Shown: piece by piece, positions 9,558 to 20,990 of the stretch
Layout: each line of letters starts with the position of its first letter
Position numbering within the stretch: position 1 is the stretch's first letter
NCBI GenBank assembly: GCA_032718475.1
Contig: JAUCBJ010007807.1
Coordinates: 1 to 54,807, forward strand
DNA: 54,807 bases
Origin: Nemertoderma westbladi
Taxonomy: Eukaryota > Xenacoelomorpha > Nemertodermatida > Nemertodermatidae
Reading direction: 5' to 3'
Position numbers and translations under genes: made by a program
The notes under the pieces: model-generated
Database searches by the model: none
Told to the model about the DNA's origin: nothing
The model's input: the letters and a program-made list of their open reading frames with translations, nothing else

Positions 9558-12500
9558 TGGAGAGAGAGCAGCCAACAATTCTTTGAGTCCCTTTCCTGAT
9601 GACCTTTCTGGCCCAAACCCTGGGTCACCAGGGAGGCCAGATTGTGATGGGGAGAGGGATTCTGGAGTTGGAGGCTACTCTCATGTTCCACCCCGACCAA
9701 CAAAGCCATTGGTGAATCTGAGGCAAGTCACTAGACTAGCCTCAGTAAACACCCTAACACTCGGGTCCCCAATGCGACAAGGTGAGCTGACTGCCTTGGC
9801 AGATAAGCTTTCTCTTAGCGCAGTGGGTGTTCAAGAGCACCGAATGCAGACTGGACAGACAGATGAGGTTCTGATTAAGGACATGGGGGGCGGTTGGTGA
9901 CTCGCCCTCGCGTCAGCAGATGATAGTGGCAATGGTGGAATTGGTCTATTGATGAATCCAACTGCACATGCAGCATTGGACAAAATAGACCAAATCTCTA
10001 ACCGCATCATCCATTGCCACTTCTCATGTTCTGGAAGACTGGCTAAGAAGTTTCCTAAGGTGGTTCTGATTGTGTGCTACTCTCCAACTAGTGTTGACCC
10101 TGTAGAGGAGGTGGAAAATTTCTACCACAATCTACAAGCAGCAACTGATGGAGTGGATCAGCATGCATTCTTAACATTCCTGGGAGATTTTAATGCAAGT
10201 CTGCATCAATCACCTACATCGCCCTGGGTCTATAGCAATAGTGTTAACAGAAATTCTGTCGATCTTCAGGATTTTATCTCTGGAAATGGATTGTTTTCGG
10301 CTGGAACCCAGTTCAAGAAGCGAACTGGAAAGCTATGGACTCATAGTGGACCCAGTGGTCACAAGTCCCAGATAGACCATATTCTGTTTCGTAGGAAATA
10401 CAGGAGCTCTATACAAGACTGTAATGCATTTACACTTCGACCCTTCTGCAGTGATCACCGCCTTATTGTGGCCAAGGTAAGACTTAGTCTGCGTGCTAGC
10501 AGAACAACGAAATCTGCCTTGCCACGGCATGACTGGTCCTCTCTGTTGCAACAGCCAAGTGTGAGATCCAGCTTCACACTACAGCTGAGCAACAGGTATG
10601 AGGCTCTTGCCTCTGAGGCGGCAGATCACTGTGAGGGCTATACTGCCTTTACAGAAGCAGTTAAGTTAGCAGCTGCAGAAACAGTTCCTGTATACCCTCG
10701 AAACAGGAAAAGGGCCCCCTGGACTGACAACAAAATTCAGAAGTGCCGAAATGACCTTCATAAGGCGCAGAAAGAGTCCCGACTCAAACAGACTACAGCG
10801 GCCAAGAATGCAGTTAAGGCTGCATCTAGGTCCCTGAACAGGCAGTACTCTGTTAATCTACAGGAGCTAATAAACCAACAGGTTGATGCCATCAATGATG
10901 CTGACGACAGCAGGCAATCATCCCAGGCATGGAAATCGATCAATCTGCTTACTGGGCGGAAAAACCAACCAACCAGCAAGGTTAAGGCTGAATCACCAGC
11001 CAATCGCCTCAATGGTTGGAAAGCCCACTTTGAAAAGCTCCTCAATAATGACAGGGTATTGCCTGATAACTTTATAGAAGTAAAAGTGTCTGAGTCTGTA
11101 CTCCCAGATATTCCCATTGGCGAAATCTCCTTTGCAGAAGTGAAGGCTGCTGCAAAGAGCATTAAGACCAATCGTGCCAGTGGAGTAGATGGTGTTCCCC
11201 CTGAGGTCTTTAAAATACCTGAGTGTTTAAAGCTCATCTATCCCATCATAGTAGACATGTACCGTACAACAAGAGTCCCACAAGAAATGAAAACAAATAA
11301 GTTGGTGCCAGTTCCCAAGAAGGGCAACCTAACACTCTATGGTTCTTTTCGGGGAATCTCATTGATCTCGATTGCTGCAAAACTATACAATAGAATTCTA
11401 TTAAATCGCATCAGGGATCCCATTGAGAGACTGCTACGTGGAAATCAGAATGGGTTCTGTAAAGGTCGTGGGACCATGGAGCCCATTTTGGCACTTAGAA
11501 GGATAATTGAAGAGTTATCAAAAAAGAAAGACAGGCATCTGGCTGTTATCTTTGTTGACTTCTTCAAGGCCTTTGATTCAGTCTCTCGCTCACGTATGTT
11601 CAGCATACTTTCATTATATGGGATTCCTGATGAAATTAATGCAGCAATCAGATCAGTATACGATGGTTCGACAACATTTGTGTCTACTGTTGACGGTGAC
11701 ACAGAACCATTTGAAGTGTTATGGGGCGTCCTCCAAGGAGACACACTTGCACCATTCTTGTTCATTATTGTGGTTGACTATGTTCTACGCATGTCCTTAG
11801 ATCATCATAATGATGATGGGGTGATGATAACTCCACCTACTGGCTCCAGAAGTCGAGGAAATCCTGCCAAGTACCTAACTGATCTAGACTTTGCTGATGA
11901 CTTAGGAGTACTCTCAGAATCATTAGAGGGAGCCCAACGTCTCCTCAGCTCATTAGAACATGCTGCTTCTAGTGTTGGTCTTTTTATTAACTCCAGAAAG
12001 ACCAAAATTCTGACAGTTAACTTTGAAAGTCCTCAGCAAGTCTCTGATCGGATGAGCATAAGCTCAAAGGATGGTATGCTTGAGCATGTGGATGACTTCT
12101 GTTACCTGGGATCATGGATCCGGAAGTCAGGTGAGGACCTTCGAATACGTAAGGGAAAGGCATGGGCAGCCTTGAATAGGCTTTCCAGGATTTGGAAGTC
12201 ACCTAGAATTAATCGGAAACTTAAGGTCCGATTATTTAGAGCAGCAGTAGTTCCAGTACTCCTCTACGGGAGTCCATGCTGGGCTCTAACTGCTGAGGAC
12301 ACCAAATCTCTGGATGGCACATTCACAAGAATGCTACGCCGGGTACATTGTGTCAAGTACAATGCACACATCTCCAACCAGACACTATATAACATTGGAG
12401 GTGTCTCATTGGTTCCCCCAAGCTTGACACTAGAACAAAATCGCCTCCGCTTTGCAGGACATTGCCTTCGCCGTGAGGACCAGCCAGTGCATAATCTTGT

Positions 12501-12707
12501 ACTTTGGCAGCCTCATGGAGTGAATAAGCATGGTGGACAGCCCATGACTTTCTTGAGACGCATCTTAAAGGACACTGGCCTTAAAGATGCGGATGATCTA
12601 GCAAATGTCATGGGTGATAGAGTTGTGGCGGTGCAATTTTGTTGACAAGCCGGCACAGCATTCTTAAAAATGCAGCTGCAATGCAGCATGCCGATCCTAG
12701 TAGTAGT
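9558..12707 (+). mobile_element. Nearly full-length RTE-like LINE (copy 1)
   Basis: A 3150-bp insertion in the antisense direction of the TRIM intron, bounded by a perfect 76-bp duplication. It has one long ORF (endonuclease then RT), a short 3' UTR and a 3' tail of TAG triplets (CCTAGTAGTAG), all typical of RTE-clade LINEs. No initiator ATG is seen at the very 5' end, and the first in-frame ATG is at 9772, so the element may be slightly 5'-truncated. It is the most complete member of a family with at least two large and several small fragments in this window. Confidence 0.9.
9559..12645 (+). pseudogene. LINE endonuclease-reverse transcriptase ORF with one nonsense codon and a 3' frameshift
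   Basis: The frame is open from the insertion point. The N-terminal AP-like endonuclease shows GVQEHR, LGDFNASL and CSDHRLIVAKVRL. The RT domain shows FVDFFKAFDSV, GVLQGDTLAPFLF and the catalytic DLDFADDLGVL (FADD). A C-terminal region with RLRFAGHCLRRED follows. The reading frame is interrupted only by TGA at 9898-9900, apparently from TGG in a Trp-Trp pair. Near 12620 two bases are missing relative to the copy at 38229-39575, so the last residues become VVAVQFC instead of a C-terminus ending KPAQHS. Proteins of this type are often named craniofacial development protein 2-like in databases, but this is a transposon ORF. It is probably inactive as it stands but young. Confidence 0.9.
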
Positions 12708-12783
12708 ATCATGTAATTTTATATTTCTTGATTTAGGTACACCCCTTTCAACCACCTCTTCCCCTCCTCTAAAGTTTATTTTC
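12708..12783 (+). repeat. 76-bp target site duplication, right copy
   Basis: Exact copy of 9482-9557, immediately after the TAG-triplet tail of the LINE. Confidence 0.9.
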
Positions 12784-14344
12784 AAATCTAAGTGATATGA
12801 GTGTTATGAAATCCACATCAGATGAAATCCTTAATTTTGTCTGAGTTTGTTTTATCTTATCTTTTAAAATATTTTCTTAGCGTTTCGAAAACGCCAGGCA
12901 ATAATGATCCAGCACTAACACCACACAAAATAAATAAAAGCATCTGATTTTTCGAAATTTTAAATAGTCCGATTTAGTTAAATTATAAAACATTCTGAAA
13001 CTCATTTTTCTTTAGGGCATTCTCTAGAATGATTTGTTTAGAAAACCGTCAACTGCGGCAGTTCAAAAGCATGTTGTGGAAATAAAGTTAAAAAACATTA
13101 TCAGAGATTTAAAAAAAACGGACAGTAACGAAAAGTGTCATAGACAAAATGATGATGAAATATCTCGTAGTACTGCTGTACTGTCGTTTTCTTCAGTACC
13201 GGTAAAATCTAGTAGAAGTATAAAATAATAGCTTTAGTTTACGCATTGTATTAAATGTCGGTCGGTTCCAGTGGGTGTATGGCACACTAGTATTGTCCTG
13301 TGAGAGAGCGGAGATAATCCGAATACTAAGATTATTTATCATTACATAATGTATGTCTTTATTCAGTAATTGAAATTGAATTATGAGTAAAAAGGGAGAA
13401 GATATCAAAGCAAAAAATGCACTAACAGTTACCTCGTCCCTTATTACTTATTATCACAAGACAGATAAATAATATACACGAATGTTATATACAAGCTCTG
13501 TCAAGTAAACCTAATGTAAAAGGCAACTAAAACTCACAATCCCAAAGCCTACCCAAATATATTATATTGCCCATGCCCCAGGCGCCACCCTCAAGATAAG
13601 CCGAATCCAAACTCATTGCCTGTGATTGATTTCCATTCTCAATTCTAGCAAAAAGGTGATAATAAATTATCCATTATCAGCCCCCAGTAAAAAGCCCAAC
13701 TGTAGCCGCTGCTTTCCAACATGATATACATCACTCAAACCTCATTAATTCCAATTCAACTTAATGGTATTGCTGTCATATGACGAGTGTAAGCAATCCA
13801 TTTCAGTAGGCTGTGCACATCATGAAGTGCGGTTTTGGTTCGATCTAGTCAGTCCTGCAGTTGTATGGAATGAATGTGTCAGTATGTAGTACTAGTCAGT
13901 ATGGAATTAATGTGAATGTTTTTAACCAAAATGCATTAGAAAATCAATGAAGGTGTTAGTTATGTGCTAGTACATATCTATATTGCTAATAATTTTAAAT
14001 GCTGGAGAAATAAAGATTTTCATTGCTATATTTAACAGTGATAAATTACTAAAATCCAGGAACATTCATAATTTAAATTTCCTCTTTAAATTTCATATTT
14101 TTATATAATCATGGATGTTACAATGTATGAAAGATTAATTGTTAAAGATGGATGCCAAAATTGTGGTTTTAAAGTTTATCTTGCCATTTCTTTCCGAATA
14201 AGTAAGTAAGAGTCACCATCTGCGGTCTTTAAGAGGAATGCTATAACCCAGTCCTTGTCTGGATATGTATAGGATCTCTACCATTATAATATATTATATT
14301 AGTATTTTTTATGATAATTAATCAATCAATTTTCATGATGATTC
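12784..14344. other. Intronic AT-rich sequence, nothing recognised
   Basis: Part of the TRIM-like gene's long intron. Only short ORFs occur, and no RNA gene or repeat family was recognised. Confidence 0.4.
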
Positions 14345-14590
14345 AAGACAATTCAGCTGGTTCCAGTCCCAAAGAAAGAAAAACTTTATTGTTTTGGGTT
14401 AAAGGGCCAAGGCTAAGAGAAACCATATAATAGCAAGTATGGGGCCTTATTCCTATTCCAAATCAAAACAATCATGTTGAATCGCAGTCAGGGATCAAGT
14501 AGAGGGACTCTTGTGGGAAATCCAGATTCTAAGAATGTAGAGAGGCGGGGCACATTGGGGCCACTTCTATCATTAGAATTTAAAATTAAA
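14345..14590 (+). mobile_element. Old fragment of the RTE-like LINE (RT region)
   Basis: Matches the RT part of copy 1 (about 11300-11510) in order: CTGGTTCCAGTCCCAAAGAA, then ATCGCAGTCAGGGATCA and GTGGGAAATCCAGA. It is heavily substituted and deleted and no frame survives. Confidence 0.6.
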
Positions 14591-14798
14591 TTATACATTC
14601 TGCTACATTTTCTTTGTAGTAGTGATCATACCTGCATTCAGATAAAAATATATTTAGGGCAATAAAACATTAATATAATACCTAGGACAATAAGACATTA
14701 ATATATATGTTACAATCTGGTGTACATTTCCTAAATAAATCTATCCATAACTCGTTTTACCCTTACTGTTTCATTCACATAAATTTATGTTGACTTAC

Positions 14799-15650
14799 CA
14801 TAGTATGATATGATCCATGCTTTGTTATCTCATGGTCAATGTGACCATATTCTATAACACAATCGCAACATAGTTTGACTCCGCAGTCAATGCAGTAGTA
14901 CTGTGTGAGTTCTGGGCTGTGAAATCTACAACTTTGCAATGGGGAAATGGCCTTGCTTGCTGAAGCACCAAGGCCCTCTGGTTTAGTAACAGTAAGGCCT
15001 TCAATTGAATTAGTTTCACATAAACTTCGAACCACATAGTTTGTCTGTAAATCCTCCAAATGTCGGGTGTATGTCTTGTGATTACAAACAGGGCATTTAA
15101 TTATGACTCCATTGAACATTTCCTTGGCCATGCGGCCGAGACAGGGCTCGAAGCAAAATGTATGCTGGCATTGAAGCACCCGAGGGTCTCTGAATACATC
15201 CAGACATATTGGACACTGCAGATTCCTACCAAGTCGTTCTTCGAACCCTGTCTTTCCACTTTTAGTTCCGCTTTTGATCCGTGATGCGGTTCCACTGGAT
15301 GATGATGGATTTTGACCTTTTATCTTTTTGTTTTTGTAGCGAGGGTCACGTTTCACACGGTCAGCATATACAAATATCCCGAAGTCTGGGGGACATTCAA
15401 AGTATTGCCGACCACAAAAGGAACCATTGGAACCGGAGTTTGATGGCACATCCAATTGCACTCCGATTAAAAGGTATCTCATGCGTTCTGGCACACCGAT
15501 CCACCGGATCACACCGTATTGGATGATCTTACCATCCAACTGGATGCGGTCACCAACTGACAGACAATCATTTGTCGACTTGTGATCCTCGCTGGAGTTT
15601 ACATTGTCCCTGTACTTATATTCACTATCATTGGCGGGATTTCGTGCCAT
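14799..15650 (-). CDS. TRIM-like E3 ligase with CAP-Gly, RING and B-box, first coding exon
   Basis: The chosen start is ATG at 15650 (GGGAAAAATGG, a good context). The open frame continues upstream to 15722, so an earlier start is possible. Residues about 30-105 form a CAP-Gly-like domain: GVIRWIGVPE, then LIGVQLDVP, GSNGSFCGRQYFEC and GIFVYADRV. Residues about 148-192 form a C3HC4 RING (CPICLDVF, CQHTFC, CPVC). Residues about 240-280 form a B-box 2 (CRFH, CIDC, CCDC, HIDH). The exon ends at ATG|GTAAGT in phase 0 and joins 6755-7225. CAP-Gly domains bind microtubule ends or EEY/F tails, and RING domains recruit E2 enzymes, so a microtubule-linked ubiquitin ligase is inferred. The CAP-Gly lacks a standard GKNDG motif; GSNGS stands in its place. 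Confidence 0.85.
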
Positions 15651-16796
15651 TTTTCCCTTCCATAATGAAGAGGAACTTGAACTCAACAATGTACTTTGAC
15701 TTCCAATAATAAACATAGACAAAAATTAAACGTTTTAAAGGCAAACATATAACACCTATCCAATTACAATACTTACAAGAAACTTATGATGTAGCCCTTT
15801 TATATTTAAATGAAATAAGACTGTTTCACAATTTGAGAAAAAGGAAACATTAAGTCAAAAGTTAGAATATACAGCTGTCCACAATGGTGGAATAATGAAA
15901 TATAAGAAAGTAAGGAGTAAAAGATAAGATAATTAATTCCGAGAATATCGTCTTAGAATTGTAATCGTTTCTAATGTTAGGAATTATTTGCGAGGCAGTT
16001 AAATTTTGAGAAGGAATTAATATCTATAGAAAAGTTGCAGGAACATTATCTAAAATGGAGAAAGAAAGATAGAAAATGCAACTAGAATATTTTTATCAGA
16101 TGATGAAGAAAACTGTGCAAATGTTACTCAATGGACCATTTCGACTATATTGGGCAGAGCTGTACAATATTTAGAGTTATAATCCTGTAACTTTAACTTT
16201 TATTTAACTTTATATTTCACCTCATGTTTGTAAAGAATATCTGAAATTCAGTAATGTACAAATTCAAAATTTAAATGTCAGGAATAAGCAAAGTTTAATC
16301 CTTGCTTTTTACTCGTCCAATTTGAATCATACTTAATAAATCAATATTTATTTACTTAATTAATAATGATAGGCTACGTCCCATGATAATTCTGTTGGCT
16401 ATTCTGAATTCATACTATTGTCTACTACTACTGCACGTGAAATAGTCCACAAACTATTTGTATATTTTATTCGGTAATAATACATTAAATAACTATTTAC
16501 ATACTTGTGTGTAAATTAGCATTTCACAGTCGGCTGATTAAAAAAATTTGTTACACAAACGAACATTTGGTAAAAGTGAAAAATAATAGAATTATAACAA
16601 TCGCTTTACAAAAAGCATTCATTTAGTTTTATTCAAAGATTTAGTTTTGTTGTTTTAAAAAGTATGTATCTTTTGTGTAAAAGTTCTAAAATAATTGTAT
16701 AATAGGAATTGATGCTTTTGAGAAAAAAAAAATGCGACTATTTATATTTTAAAAAAATACCTCCATCCAGTCAGAAGTTATTGTAAATTTTAATTA
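15651..16796. other. Upstream of the TRIM-like gene, no gene seen
   Basis: Very AT-rich. The promoter of the minus-strand TRIM-like gene should lie here or further up in a 5' UTR exon. No TATA, initiator or clear CCAAT could be assigned. Confidence 0.35.
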
Positions 16797-17035
16797 GGTA
16801 GTGGAATCAGTTTGATCTCGATCGCAGAAAATGTATTCAACATAATTATGTTTAATCACATCAGGGATCATGTAGTAGGGGGAGTCCTAGATGGGAATCA
16901 AAATGGTTTGCATAAGGTGAGGACCACATGACGCAATTATGGTATTTAGAAGTGTAATTGAAGAATTATCTGTAAAGAAGGAAAGATAATTGGGTGTTAT
17001 TCGTGTCCCTTTCAAGGAATTTGACTCAATTTGAA
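16797..17035 (+). mobile_element. Old fragment of the RTE-like LINE (RT region)
   Basis: Matches copy 1 around 11350-11590: TTTGATCTCGATCGCAGAAA, then CACATCAGGGATCATG, GGGAATCAAAATGG and AGAATTATCTGTAAAGAAGG-like blocks. Stops and indels throughout. Confidence 0.65.
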
Positions 17036-17335
17036 TGTGTGTTTGATTTGAATGTCAATGCTACATGTTAAAACAATTCAATTCTGGATGGTACATATTA
17101 TACAAGAATATTATGTTTAGAAAATGTTGGATTATGCTATAAATATGTAGGCCTACGATAATAAGGTGCTATACAGTCACACAACCCTACAATCCTACAA
17201 CTCAAAATTAACATGACCAACAAACCCATAAACGTATTTAAATTGCACAGTATATGATTTTAAACATTAAAACACTGACGGCATGGCATGGCCGGCACCA
17301 TGTAGTGGAGGCCAATAATGTATGGATGAGAGCCC

Positions 17336-18733
17336 TTAACCCTATTAAACCCGGGGGGGTCAATATGACCCCCCCCCCCCCCCCCGCCCGTGGTTTTTTT
17401 GTTATAATTCTGAAACAAACGCAGTTGGGAATCTAAATTTTATGACTTTTCCTAAAAATCTATTGTCTTCCTGGTAGTGAAAACCGTTTTCAAAAATATT
17501 GGGTAGTTTTCGAGTTATAGCACCATTTTTTAACCCTACTTTTGGCACTTTTTTGAGACGTTTTTTGAAAATTACATTTCATTAAATATTAAGTGGAACA
17601 TCTCTATTTTTGATTTACACCGGCTTCTTGGTGTTAGCAATTGGATGGAATTCATATAAATTGCTTTAGAAATTTCAAACTTGCTTTTTCGCCGGGTGCC
17701 AAATTTTGGTGCCAGCACGAAATTTTGAAAATCCATTCAATAGATAAAATTGCTTGCATTTTAGAGGTTTATGGCTGTTCTGAATTCAATGGAATATATA
17801 CTTATCGTACTAGACATCTCAAACTTGTATTTTTCGGAAGTGGGTGCAAAATGTGGTGCTAGCACCAAATTTTGAAAACCATCAAATATATAAATTGATT
17901 GTGTCATCTTGTTTCTTGCGTTATACGGGTTTGTTAGGGTTCTGAATTCAATGGAATCAGTAAAAATTTCATAAGAGTTTTCAAACTTGTATTTTTCGCC
18001 GGTGGGTGAAAATTGTTGTGCCAGCACCAAATTTTGGAAAATGGGTAAATTGATCAGTAGATAGTATCATCTTGTTTCTTGCGTTATACGGGTTTATGAG
18101 GGTCCTGAATCCGATGGAATCAATAAAAACAGCAATGGACATCGCAAACTTGTACTTTTTGGTGATGGGTACGAAATTTGGTGCTAGCACCAAAATTTCC
18201 CAAATTACGCCGAAAAATACAATTAGCAATGATCTGGCATATTTGAAATGTATTCCATTAGAATCAGCGCCCTAGAAAACCTGAAAATGTGAATTTATAG
18301 CATCGTATAAGTGAATTAAAAATTTTGTGTTCTAACTGAAAAGTGCTGGTTACTTGTTTTTTTCATTTTTTTCCTACGCATAGAGGACTAAACAGAAATT
18401 TATGGTAATCATATCTTTTTTAAATATTTTCCAATGTATTTTGCGCCCCAGAAAACCTGTATTGAAAAACAATTAGCCGAAAAATGTAACTTTCAAATTT
18501 TGTGAAAATTGTGCACTACTTGTAATTTTGGTGCTGCAATATTACCACCCCAGTACATTTTTTCGAAATTTTTTTTTCGGTCGGATCCAGACTACTGCAT
18601 ACGCTACGTACAAACAAAAAAGCAGACGTTTTCGTCAATATTTGTAGATTTTAAAGGGAGGGGTCAATATGACCCCCCCCCCCCCCCCCTGGTATTTGTA
18701 CAGCATTTTATAGCCCGGTACTAATAGGGTTAA
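17336..18733. mobile_element. Non-autonomous piggyBac-like element between TTAA sites
   Basis: TTAA at 17336-17339 and 18730-18733 bound a 1390-bp element. The ends are inverted: CCCTATTAAACCCGGG on the left against CCCTATTAGTACCGGG on the right, read inward. Subterminal GGGTCAATATGACCCC palindromes followed by long C runs occur at both ends (near 17358 and 18660). TTAA target sites and CCC-starting ends are typical of piggyBac. No transposase is present. The centre holds a tandem repeat of about 160 bp (17640-18215). Confidence 0.8.
17640..18215. repeat. Internal tandem repeat of about 144-163 bp with a GGTGCTAGCACC palindrome
   Basis: The anchor CAAACTTG recurs at 17676, 17820, 17982 and 18145. 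Each unit carries a version of TTTGGTGCTAGCACCAAA, a perfect palindrome in the second and fourth units and mutated in the others, plus TGAATTCAATGGAAT. The array fills the core of the piggyBac-like element. Confidence 0.75.
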
Positions 18734-18949
18734 GCCTGCAAAACTGCTTGGCACAAACGCATACACAGATGTATAGCAAATTAATTGAATCCTGGTATAT
18801 AATACATCCAGTCAGTAAAATAATGTGATTGTTCTAAATGAAAGGATTGGACAATTTGATTATTGAATTGTATATGATAATAAACTATTAATATATATTA
18901 ATTAATAATAATTAATTAATAATAAATATTAATAATAAAATATTGTAGC

Positions 18950-19160
18950 AGCTTGTTATCTAGTTACGAAAGATGATTCTGTCATTATTGATAGATGGAA
19001 ACGAGTTTTGGGTACATAACCCAGTAATAATCAATTGTGCAAATTATTGTGTTGTGTTGATTTTTGTATGTATATCGTGCATATTGTAGGTAGGCCTATG
19101 TACAATGGGTTTCGGCCCGATGGAATAAAGAAAATAAAATAAATAAATAAATTTATAGTA
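18950..19160 (+). mobile_element. Possible LINE 3' end with AAAT tail
   Basis: Sequence ending GGGTTTCGGCCCGATGGAAT followed by AATAAAGAAAATAAAATAAA and more AAAT units resembles the 3' UTR and tetranucleotide tail of CR1/L2-type LINEs. No coding part is attached. Confidence 0.3.
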
Positions 19161-20219
19161 AATAAACATTATCTTCTTATTTAGCTGATGAAAATTAGGA
19201 AAAACTTTGAGAATGGCGAAGCATAAGAAGCGCTATATTACCTGGTAATATTAATATTTGTTGTTATTACACTGTATTAAATAATTAATACCTTGTGGAA
19301 CTAAATAAAATTTATTGTGTATTTTTACGCTCGTTTTCAAGACTGCCTCAGCAGTATTACGGGGCATCCAAAAAGTTCATAATAATATGGCAATAGTAAG
19401 CTAGGACCGTTATATTAACGTGTTCAAATGATGGTGATAATAATATAAACCGTTACATCAATAAACTTAGTATGAAAATCCATAGAGGGTGCAAATAAGT
19501 AGCTGTAAAACCATCACTTATGAATGCTGTTCATATGGGTCAATGACACCAGCAGCGCTTGTTCATCCACACATGGCAATCAATAAAACCATCATTAAGC
19601 ATCAAACTCGCAAATATAATTTATGATCAGTCGAACGCACACATGCGGGCGCTTGGGCCGATAGAAAGCACAGCGCGTATCCGTATTGGTTGCATGTTGC
19701 TCTGGTAACGTATCAACTGTTATCCGTTTTAAATTTAAGAAAATTGGAAAAATAAGCAAGTTCTTCTAACGAGCAATTTTCAGAAAAGCTAATATTCTCA
19801 ATCATTTGCGCCAAAGAAACATAGAAAATTAATGTGCATAAAATATAAATTTGCGGTGGTATAAGATGTGTAGAACATATGTGATCTGATACGTTACTAA
19901 AACGTCATTCAGAAATGTGAAAGAAATCATCAAAAACTAAGTTGCACATCATTGTCTTCGCTAGTATGAAAGTTATATTACACGAATTATTTTTGTATTA
20001 TGTGGAATATTATCTGTATGATAATGGTTTTGAAATATTCCATTGTATATTTAGGATATAATTTATCAGTTCGTATATAAAAATAATAAAAATGGAATTT
20101 TATCCGTATTTTATTTCCTTTTAAATTATTTTGCTTTAAGTATCAACACGGAAAAATTATATACAAAATATGAGACGATCAGTTTCACACTCTAGCGGCA
20201 GCCTGACTTGGTACTTACG
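19161..20219. other. Spacer, no gene seen
   Basis: AT-rich, with one GC-richer island near 19630-19720 that includes an X-box-like motif. No ORF or RNA gene is recognised. Confidence 0.4.
19696..19709. promoter_or_regulatory. X-box-like motif next to an inverted CCAAT
   Basis: GTTGCTCTGGTAAC, two inverted half sites, lies just after ATTGG (19685-19689). The pairing resembles the one at 43857-43888. No adjacent gene was identified. Confidence 0.25.
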
Positions 20220-20470
20220 GGTGGTATAGGAATTAGTCTTATCTCGATTGCTGCATAATTATTAAACCGAATAATTCTGATTGCACTAAGAAGGATTATT
20301 GACAGACATTTGACTATCACATTTCTGTACTTTTTTCAAGGCCTTCGACTCTGTTGCTGCACGCCCACGCACGTTCCATATTCTTTAGGCATATGAGATT
20401 CCCAATGAGATGATTACTGCTACCTGATCAGTTTATGTGGATACCTTCGATCCACTACCATTGGAGACAC
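20220..20470 (+). mobile_element. RTE-like LINE fragment (RT core), plus strand
   Basis: Corresponds to copy 1 about 11345-11705: AGTCTTATCTCGATTGCTGC, TTCAAGGCCTTCGACTCTGT, then GAGATTCCCAATGAGATGAT. Degenerate, with a large internal deletion. Confidence 0.7.
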
Positions 20471-20479
20471 AGACTACTA

Positions 20480-20990
20480 CGATCCGCATGCTGCATTGCA
20501 GCTGCATTATATATATTTTACATATATATTAAGAATTCTGTCTGAGCCGGCTTGTCGACAAAATTGCGCCGCCACAACTCCCTATCACCCAGGACATTTG
20601 CTAGATCATCCGCATCTTCAAGGCCAGTGTCCTTTAAGATGCGTCTCAAGAAAGTCATGGGCTGTCCATCATGCTTATTCACTCATTGAGGACGCCAAAG
20701 TACAAGATTATGCACTGGCTTGTCCTCAGGGCGAAAGCAATGTCCTGCAAAGCGGAGGCTGTTCCGTTCATGTGTCAAGCTAGGGGAGACTAATGGAACA
20801 CCTCCAATGTTGTATAGAGTCAGATTGGAGATGTGTTCCTGTTTATTGTACAATGAACCCGGTGCAGCTTTCTTGTGAAAAGGCCATCCATAGATTTGGT
20901 ATCCTCTGCAGTTAGAGCCCAGCATGGACTCCAATGTAAGAGTACTGGTACTACTGCTGCCATAAATAATCGGACCTTAAAGTTCCGTTT
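20480..20990 (-). mobile_element. RTE-like LINE fragment (C-terminal part), minus strand
   Basis: Matches the 3' end of the LINE: CGATCCGCATGCTGCATTGC at the 3' end, then the region encoding FAGHCFRPEDKPVHNLVLW. It converges tail-to-tail with the plus-strand fragment ending at 20470. Because the plus-strand piece lies beyond the 3' end rather than the 5' end, ordinary twin-priming inversion does not explain the pair. Confidence 0.8.

Noticed and set aside
10758-11237. 159-codon minus-strand ORF, and 11445-11765 on the minus strand
   Set aside because: Antisense shadows of the LINE RT frame.
9949-12645. Host gene craniofacial development protein 2
   Set aside because: Database name for LINE endonuclease-RT ORFs. 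The copy has target duplications, a TAG tail and other genomic copies.
20220-20990. Twin-priming inversion of one LINE insertion
   Set aside because: The inverted piece lies beyond the 3' end of the minus-strand fragment, not at its 5' end.
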